Source: Helianthus annuus
Lineage: Eukaryota > Streptophyta > Magnoliopsida > Asterales > Asteraceae
Direction: 5' to 3'
DNA length: 64,000 nt
NCBI RefSeq assembly: GCF_002127325.2
Contig: NC_035437.2
Span: 113,106,801 to 113,170,800, forward strand
Of this stretch, positions 57,891 through 64,000 are shown in pieces (position 1 is the first letter of the stretch; each line of letters opens with the position of its first letter). Below the pieces are notes generated by a model. That model was not told where the DNA came from. It saw nothing but the letters and a program-made list of their open reading frames with translations, and ran no database searches. The position numbers and the translations under genes were made by a program.

Positions 57891-60800
57891 TTACTCTTTG
57901 AAAAAAATATCCACCCAAGCCTGACCTTCCTTGGGTGTAACTGTTTCTTCATCTTTACTTTTAACGGACTTGTGAACCCCTCTTTTGGCAGCATAAAATT
58001 CTTTAACACCTTTTGCCTTACCATTTGCCATTTTGCCAAAAATGTGTTTCACATTTCCATTGAAAGTTTTTTCAACATCAAATTTCTTCTTGTCAGAATA
58101 AAATTTATTTGAGATTTCTACCTTTCCAACTTTCCTCATAAAATTTTCAGCACGCAACGGTGGAAAATTTTCATCGTTCATAGTTGGACCTTTTCTTTCA
58201 ACCTTCTTCTCAACACGTGGCTCCACTGATTTTGTGGAATCAGATTCATCACCAGAATTGTTACCTGAACCTTTCACAACCCATTTTTGATTTTTTACAT
58301 TTTCTTTCCTTCTTGAAGCACTCTTTGAACACTCTCCTTTTTCGGGTTGACAGTTCAGTTTTCTCGACAACCTTTTCTTTCATTTTACCAGAGATTTCCT
58401 GTTTTGGCTTGAATGTCTTTGGACAATTCTTCGCAACATGACCAACAGTTTTACACTGAAAACAGGTTCTCTTTTCAATCTTCTTTGGAACATCAGTCTT
58501 TTTCAACTCTTCTTGCTTCTTGGCAAGGAATTCCTGATTTGTCTGCTTTCGAAATGATTGTTCTTTCTCAGCTTCTGTTGTTTTCCCTGAAACAAACATA
58601 GTTTCTGGTTTATAAACTTTTTCATTTTTATAGTTTTTCGGCGGAACAAAACCTGATCCTTTCTTTTTGAAATTACGATTATGGTTTGGTTTCTTTTAGA
58701 AACTGTAACCACAATTGTAACCCATTTTCTTGTTGATTCTTTGTTGATCTCTTGAAGTGTATTGTTTAGGTTTTCCAATAAGATTTAAATCTTTTATTTC
58801 AGAAATATTAATTTCTGTTATTTTGAAAACCTTTTGAATCATTTCAAGTCTGACACTTCTTATTGGAAAAACATCATCAGAATATAATTTGTCAGAATCT
58901 TTCAAAGTATATGCGACTTTGAATGATTCATCATTCAAATTAGATTTTGATAGCAAAAACTGTTTGTCATAAACCCGTTTGTCCTTTTTGATTGTTGGCT
59001 TTGACGCATCAAACTCAGACTTTGACTTGGGTTTGGACTCCATGTTTGACTCCTCACTGTCATCTTTATCTAACACCTGATCGACCACACTTTTTATCAA
59101 CTTTGACTCATGATCAGTGTCGGATGACGTGTATGTAACATCAATATTTTCTAGCAAGTTATCCGATGGCCCAGACTCCCATTCTAAATTTATAGCTTTT
59201 TGGACTCTTTCGGAATTTGGATTTCGAGGTGAATATCCATTTTCGACCGGGGGCGGACATCTATTGTAGACCACACTTGATTTCTTACCAGAAGTCTTCA
59301 CTTTTTCTTCGTCTTTTGTCACAGATTTCTTTTCTTCGGACGTCTTCACTTCTTCAAACGTCTTCAAATTCTCCACAACCGGATAAATCCTGTCAACAAC
59401 AAAAGTAGAACATGAGTAACTTTCTAATAATTTTTTAACTTTCTCAGTTTCTATCTTTTGTGTTGCTAACTCCAACTCCAGATCAACACATTTCTTTATA
59501 TGAAAATTTGCATCATCAAGCTGTTTCAGATACGCTATCTTCAGTGTATTCATTGCTACAGCTTGTTCACCACTCGAATCAGTATACTTGTTTATTTCTC
59601 TGTTCATTGTATCATATGATTCTTTCAATCTGTTTATGTTATGCAGCAACTCATTGTTCTGCTTGATTAAAGAATCACAGTTCATGCATTTTTCAGGAAC
59701 TTTGACTGGTTCAGCATCAACTTTTACTTCAAATTCAGGAACCTCTTTGACTGTTCTGTTTGATCGTAAAAATTCAGCTCTTCTCTTTCTTTCAGCTTCA
59801 GCTTCAGCTTTTAATCTCTCTTCCTCTTCTTCCTCTTCTTCAAGCTTTCTCCGTCTTACTTCAGCAGTTTCTATGACTTTTCTGCTTCTTTCTGCACATT
59901 TCAAATCATAAGCATTAGCAATGAAAGCATTAACATTTGAAGTGTTTTTGGACATCTCTTTGGCCATGAGATCTTGATCTGGGCAAAAATCGTCCCAACA
60001 GAAACCTTCAGCCAACTTTTCATCATCTTGTTCTGCCAAACACACTTTGCTCTTTGTTGGAATATATTTATCCCATGAAAAATTTTCATATTTGCTTAGA
60101 CATGCTCTTTTTGACCCATCAATCACATCTCTCCCATGTGCAGTTTGTGCCTGATGCTGTGCTGGTGGTGTGACTTGATGATCAATTGCCTTTTTATGAT
60201 AATCGTTGTTTCCAAAAGGATTTTGGGCTCCAGTAGCTTCACGGTTTTTGCACTCCCTCTTGAAGTGTCCCTTTTCCCTACAACGAAAACACGTAACTTT
60301 AGATTTATCAAAGCCTAAAGTTGAAACATTTGCATCACGGAAATCATCTCTTCCCGTAATTTGTTTAAACTTCTCAGCTCGTCTCATCACACTAGCCATG
60401 CACCATTTTATGTCCATTAATTCCATTTCTTCAGCATCAATTTGATCGTAAAATCTTCTTTCGTAAGCATTGGATTACCGATCTTTCCGGCCACAAAACT
60501 ACTATAAGACTCAAGAACCATTCCCAACAAAGACATTTGATTTTTAGCAATTTCTTCAGTGTAATCTTGATCATTTTCAAGACTAAGAACAATATTGCAC
60601 TGAAGTTTTCTTCCATTCTTTGTTACAGAAATGTTTGGATCGAATGATGAAAATCTTGTGCTGCTTGATCCTTGGGATGATTTCTTTTCAGAAGAATCTT
60701 TAACACTGAAAGCAGTTTCGATCTTCGGAGAATGATTTGTTGATCCAGAAGTACCACTCTTATAGTACAAGCTGATATCCTGTTCTCCATCGTAATTCTT

Positions 60801-61403
60801 CATCCTGACTATCTTCCTCTGCTCCATCTCTTGAGCTTCCAGATGTTTGATGAAATCTCCCAGTGTCATATTCTTGTAATCTTTTCTGTTGGATCTCAGC
60901 ATCATTAGAAACGTTCCCCATGTTTCATGTGGTAGCGCATCTGCAAGTTTTTCAATCAATTCATCAGTATCTTTCTTAATTCCAAGTTTTGTCATATTTC
61001 TCACCAAGTTACAATATCTATCAATCATCTGCTTGGTGTTTTCAGTTTTCAAACCACAGAATAAATCGAATTCTTTCTTCATGAGAGACATCTTATTTTT
61101 GAGCATATCATCACTTCCAACAAATTTTGCTTCCAATTCTGTCCAAATTGAATAAGTTGTTCCATTATGTTGAAGCAATATCAAGATATCTTCTTTTATT
61201 GCTTGCTGAAGCAGACTCACCATCAGTTTCTCATCCCTGTATTTCTTTTTATCCTCCGTACTCATTTCTCTAAGTGTTAACTGAGTATTATTTCTTGTGG
61301 GCCTGACATATGGTTCTTCAGTGTGTTCCCACGCGTCTAAATGATAAGCCTCAACCCAGTTTCCAAATCGTTCAGACCACGCATTATAATCATCAATTTC
61401 CAT
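57891..61403 (-). pseudogene. Gag of element K: copia-type gag domain, zinc knuckles, coiled coil
   Basis: From ATG 61403. Residues 1-330 (61403-60417) hold the copia-type gag domain (WSERFGNWVEAYHLDAWEH, IWTELEAKFVG, LMKKEFDLFCGLKTE, YKNMTLGDFIKHLEAQE). A one-base shift in a T run near 60440 moves to the frame 60426-58696 (576 codons): CCHC knuckle CFRCREKGHFKREC, acidic and Glu-rich coiled coil, ENIDVTYTSSDTD, SIRSV-like region. A TAA at 58698-58696 and a frameshift near 58300 precede the last piece (second knuckle CFQCKTVGHVAKNC, then GQAWVDIFF). An intact parent would be near 1,160 residues, long for Gag. Confidence 0.78.
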
Positions 61404-61539
61404 GAGTTTAGGTGGCTTCTGAGACGTTCCAGTTTCATTTTCAAGTAACGTATTCTGAGTGATTGTGATTGGGCTAGCAAAGGCGTCATAGAATTCAGTA
61501 TCTATTGTTCAATTGTCCAAAGTTCATAAAATTTCCATG

Positions 61540-61935
61540 TTTAGGCAAAGTTGATCATTGAAGCGAAACACTAACTATCACAATGAGCGAAACTAGGTTT
61601 GACCAGATAAGCGAAACCAGATTATACAAATAAGCGGAACTTCAAATTGTCACAAGAGCGGAACCTTCAAAGTGTCAAATAAGCGGAACTCTTGAGCGAA
61701 CCCTCAACAATTAAGTCCCTATAAGCGGACCTTTCGAGCGGAACTACAAATATAGTGTCTTTGGAGCGGACCTGTGATGAACACAAAAGCGGAACTACTG
61801 ATGCATTTTGAAGCGGAACTATCAACTTAGGTGACACTGAAGCGAAACTAATTGTCCCTTGGAGCAAAACTACACTATTCCTTCAAGCAAACCTATCTGC
61901 TCATGTCACTTTTTGAACGTGCACGAATAAGCGAA
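61540..61935 (-). repeat. Leader motif array of element K (AGCGRAAC)
   Basis: Sixteen same-direction copies, as read on the plus strand: AAGCGAAAC, TAAGCGGAAC, GAGCGGAAC, GAGCGAACC and similar, spaced about 12-35 bases apart between primer site and gag. Two copies read GCAAAAC/GCAAACC, as if the CpG had mutated to CA. Confidence 0.85.
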
Positions 61936-62117
61936 ACCCCAAAAATCCTGCTTTCTAGGTCGATTTTAAATCTAAAACTTTCATGGGTTTACTAATACAT
62001 GATTCCGAGTGCAATGTGTGAAATTTAGCTGATTTTACCGTAAAAAATTTTAAAATATTGAAGAAAGTGTAGAAAAACAGATGAAATGCAGCTGAAATGG
62101 CAAGAACTCCTCCTCCC

Positions 62118-62131
62118 GAGCTCTGATACCA
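62118..62131 (-). other. Primer-binding site of element K
   Basis: TGGTATCAGAGCTC on the minus strand, two bases inside the 5' LTR. Initiator Met-tRNA type. Confidence 0.85.
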
Positions 62132-62133
62132 CT

Positions 62134-62612
62134 TGTAGGATCGAGTTTGGCCCTGTTTGAGTCGATCAGAAGAATTCCTATCCAAATCAAGAGGCGGAAA
62201 CTAATGATTTGGTGCGATTTCAGCCGGATTCACTTATAATTGCTGTTATATTGATCTTGATAACGTTTACAGACTCTGACAGCACTTCGGCAGCACTTCG
62301 TGGCTAACCGGAAGAAAACACCTTCAACACACACACCTAGTTTCGCTTGAAATGACCTCCTATATATAGTTCCACAGGTTTCGCTTATACGTACATGTAC
62401 GTATAAGCGGAACTACATCATTTTCCACATAAGCGGAACTATCCTAATGACATATAAGCGAAACTAGAACAATTGATACATAAGCGAAACCTAGACACTG
62501 ACACAGAAGCGAAACCTATTCAACCACAAGTTTCTAGGATTTCGTGCCATTTCTAACCTATACAACACTAGACTCGATATAAGACGTAGTCGACAGACGT
62601 AGTGCACCAACA
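62134..62612 (-). repeat. 5' LTR of element K (479 bp) with TATA box and motif array
   Basis: A TATATATAG-type box lies at 62361-62369. Directly upstream on the transcribed strand (62376-62520) are GCGRAAC motifs, with one further inverted copy downstream near 62340. An inverted and a direct copy meet in a perfect 28-base palindrome at 62382-62409 (CGCTTATACGTACA and its inverse); the other LTR has one mismatch there. Confidence 0.88.
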
Positions 62613-63647
62613 TCCAATCATGGTATATGCCAATCCTTTTGGATCTTCATTGGCATCTTTCTCAGATTTTGAATTTTTCAAATAATTTTTTTGAAAACTT
62701 TCTTCATCTTCATCATGTGATTCAGACTTATCTGTTTTGGTAGAATCCTCTTTCAGAACGTTTTCAACAACCTTACCTACCACCTCTGAATCACCAACGT
62801 CATCAGATTTGGTGTAAGTCACATCAATATTGTCAGGCAATTGGTCAACAATATTTATTGCTTTCGCCACTTTCTCATCACCATAGAATGTATAATTATT
62901 CTCCAACGGTGGTGGAACCTGATGATATTCTGACCCAATTCCCTTTTTGTTCTTTTCAGAATCATGATCGCCTGGTGTGATGTTGAAAATTCATTCGAGA
63001 ATACATGAAGAAGCATGATAACTTTGAAGTTTGTTGACTTTCTTTTCTTTTTCAGCTAATTCACGTTGAACTTCAGCGAGTTCGTCAATATATTGATTTA
63101 AAACACGTTGTTTATCCCCTTATATAGCTTCAAGAAATCTTGTTGTTTCAATATATTTTGACAATCTCCCATCCATACTTTTAACTTGACTCTTCAAACT
63201 TTCATAAGCTTCTTTTACAGTATGATAGGAAAATTTCATTCCATCATATTCTTTTTGCAACTCTTAAATAATATTATCCTTTTGTATACACTCGTTGCAA
63301 TCTGTTGAACACATTTGTTTTCAAAATTTGTTTTCTTTTTCAAGAATATCATATTTCTGTGTCAGCTCTTCTTCTTTTTGTTTCAAAAACTTTTCATTTT
63401 CAAGCATTTTGATACATTTTTCTTTAAAAATACTTTCTATTTTTGAAAATTCAATGTTTATGGATCTTAAATTTTCATCCTTCTCAGTACAAGCACTGCA
63501 TGATTCCATACATTTCTCGCACTGATCATCAGTTTTATTATCACTTTTATTTGATGATACAGAAGATTCAGTTTGAATTATTACCTTAGTTTTTGGCACT
63601 GTGGCCTCTTTTGCCGTTTGAGTTTGATTCTGATCTTTTTCAATCAC
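62613..63647 (-). pseudogene. Middle part of element J Gag (coiled coil, acidic region)
   Basis: Open pieces 63647-63321 and 62906-62618 with stops between. Cys-rich start (QCEKCMESCSACTEKD), long Glu/Lys coiled coil (KFLKQKEEELTQKYDILEKE), then VPPPLENNYTFYGDEKVAKAI and LPDNIDVTYTKSDDVGD, matching K gag (PPPVENGYSPRNP, NIDVTYTSSDTD), and an acidic Ser/Glu/Asp stretch. The frame continues beyond K at 55423. Confidence 0.65.
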
Positions 63648-63672
63648 TTGCTGTTACTCAGCAAGCAACAAC

Positions 63673-63999
63673 TCAGCAAGCAACAACTTCCTCTACTGAA
63701 CTTTTCAGCTTTTCATCAAACTTCTCCTGATTTTCTTTATTAGCCTTTTCTTCGGTTTTCTTCAACTCATCCACCATCTTCTTGCTCTCATTAACAATTT
63801 CTACAACAGTCTTCTTCTTCTCGACACTGGAATAGATCACTCTTTTTATGTCGTCCTCTACTTCTTTTCTATAGTTCAGATCCTCATAAATTGCAGCCCA
63901 TACTCCTACAGTTGGAATAACAGCGACAAGAGCTTCAAAATCTACCTTTTGAGGATCAAGTGCTAGATTCCCTTGAGGATCTATGAAACACTTCCTCTC
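63673..63999 (-). pseudogene. Upstream part of element J Gag, cut by the window edge
   Basis: An open frame of 108 codons from the edge to TGA 63675-63673. It includes KCFIDPQGNLALDPQKVDFEALVAVIPTVGVWAAIY in two pieces of copia-type character, and a Lys/Glu-rich helix (ESKKMVDELKKTEEKANKENQEK). The stop lies in a duplicated 15-base unit GTTGTTGCTTGCTGA, so each copy adds a stop. No start is visible. Confidence 0.55.
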
Positions 64000-64000
64000 A

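Larger units (their letters stand above)
55424..62612 (-). mobile_element. Gag-only Ty1-like element K, inserted in J gag
   Basis: 7,189 bp, perfect duplication TCCAA (55419-55423, 62613-62617). LTRs of 479 bp differ by about five bases by eye. It has an initiator-Met primer site, a long gag frame with two frameshifts and one stop, a roughly 2 kb noncoding 3' region and no pol. Closest visible relative is J (shared gag blocks), then I. Confidence 0.9.
51865..64000 (-). mobile_element. Gag-only Ty1-like element J, running off the right edge, interrupted by K
   Basis: The 3' end is at 51865 (minus-strand end CCACAACA). The 3' LTR, noncoding region and gag follow rightwards, with K (55424-62612) inserted in gag. 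The same gag frame resumes on both sides of K (AYTMIG | LDKLFSDIEFPIQN). The 5' LTR and primer site are beyond the window. No pol is seen between gag and 3' LTR. Confidence 0.8.

Noticed and set aside
60417..60440. Programmed -1 frameshift in the gag of K (overlap of two long frames at a T run)
   Set aside because: No standard slippery heptamer, both sides belong to Gag rather than to gag and pol, and other frameshifts occur in the same gene. A lost T in a T run explains it.
1..64000. tRNA, rRNA or CRISPR loci
   Set aside because: None seen; TGGTATCAGAGCC-type strings are primer-binding sites of retrotransposons, and the regularly spaced motifs are not separated by unique equal-length spacers as in a CRISPR array.

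Overview
The window looks like repeat-dense, gene-poor nuclear DNA of a flowering plant. The plant features are Tekay/Del-like and Athila-like Ty3 retrotransposons, a plant-type Helitron with an RPA-like gene, an F-box gene of the plant F-box-associated class, and initiator-Met primer sites. Several repeat motifs are reminiscent of composite (Asteraceae) genomes; that is an inference from memory, not shown here. I saw no rRNA, tRNA, CRISPR array or bacterial-type operon.

Layout. (A) 1-9046, + strand: a Tekay-like Ty3 element with gag-pol 902-5609 (one premature stop) and a 3.4 kb 3' LTR; its left end lies outside the window. 9047-11215 is AT-rich with small duplications. (B) 11216?-30979, + strand: a large Helitron with a proline-rich ORF, a five-exon RPA/OB-fold-like gene, an intact F-box gene and a decayed Rep-helicase, ending in a clear hairpin plus CTAG. 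(C) 13473-23157, - strand: a nearly pristine Tekay-like element with TSD ATTAA, sitting inside intron 3 of the RPA-like gene. (D) 23181-23657: a solo LTR with TSD TAATA in the same intron. 30981-33664 is a train of foldback elements separated by TA microsatellites. 33674-35570 is an unclassified repeat with a small ORF and many AACGCC motifs.

(G) 35704-51864, - strand: a decayed Ty3 element, broken by (H) 37643-50160, an Athila-like Gag-protease-only element, which is itself broken by (I) 40683-46342, a gag-only Ty1-like element. A second gag-only element, (J) 51865->64000, sits in the gag end of G and is broken by a third, (K) 55424-62612. Target-site duplications or coding sequence running across the junctions support each nesting step.

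Main points. First, families C, H, I, J and K carry family-specific arrays of short CpG-containing motifs directly upstream of the LTR TATA box. Where the transcribed leader is visible, the array appears there again. This resembles the motif arrays that plant VANDAL transposons use with their VANC anti-silencing proteins, and is my best candidate for an undescribed system. Second, both Tekay-like elements have a short GT-AG intron near the start of gag that restores one reading frame. Third, the RPA-like gene keeps an open frame across a 10.3 kb retrotransposon-filled intron. Fourth, I, J and K lack pol but share a roughly 2 kb noncoding block. Fifth, most recognisable inactivating changes are C-to-T or G-to-A. 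All comparisons were made by eye.
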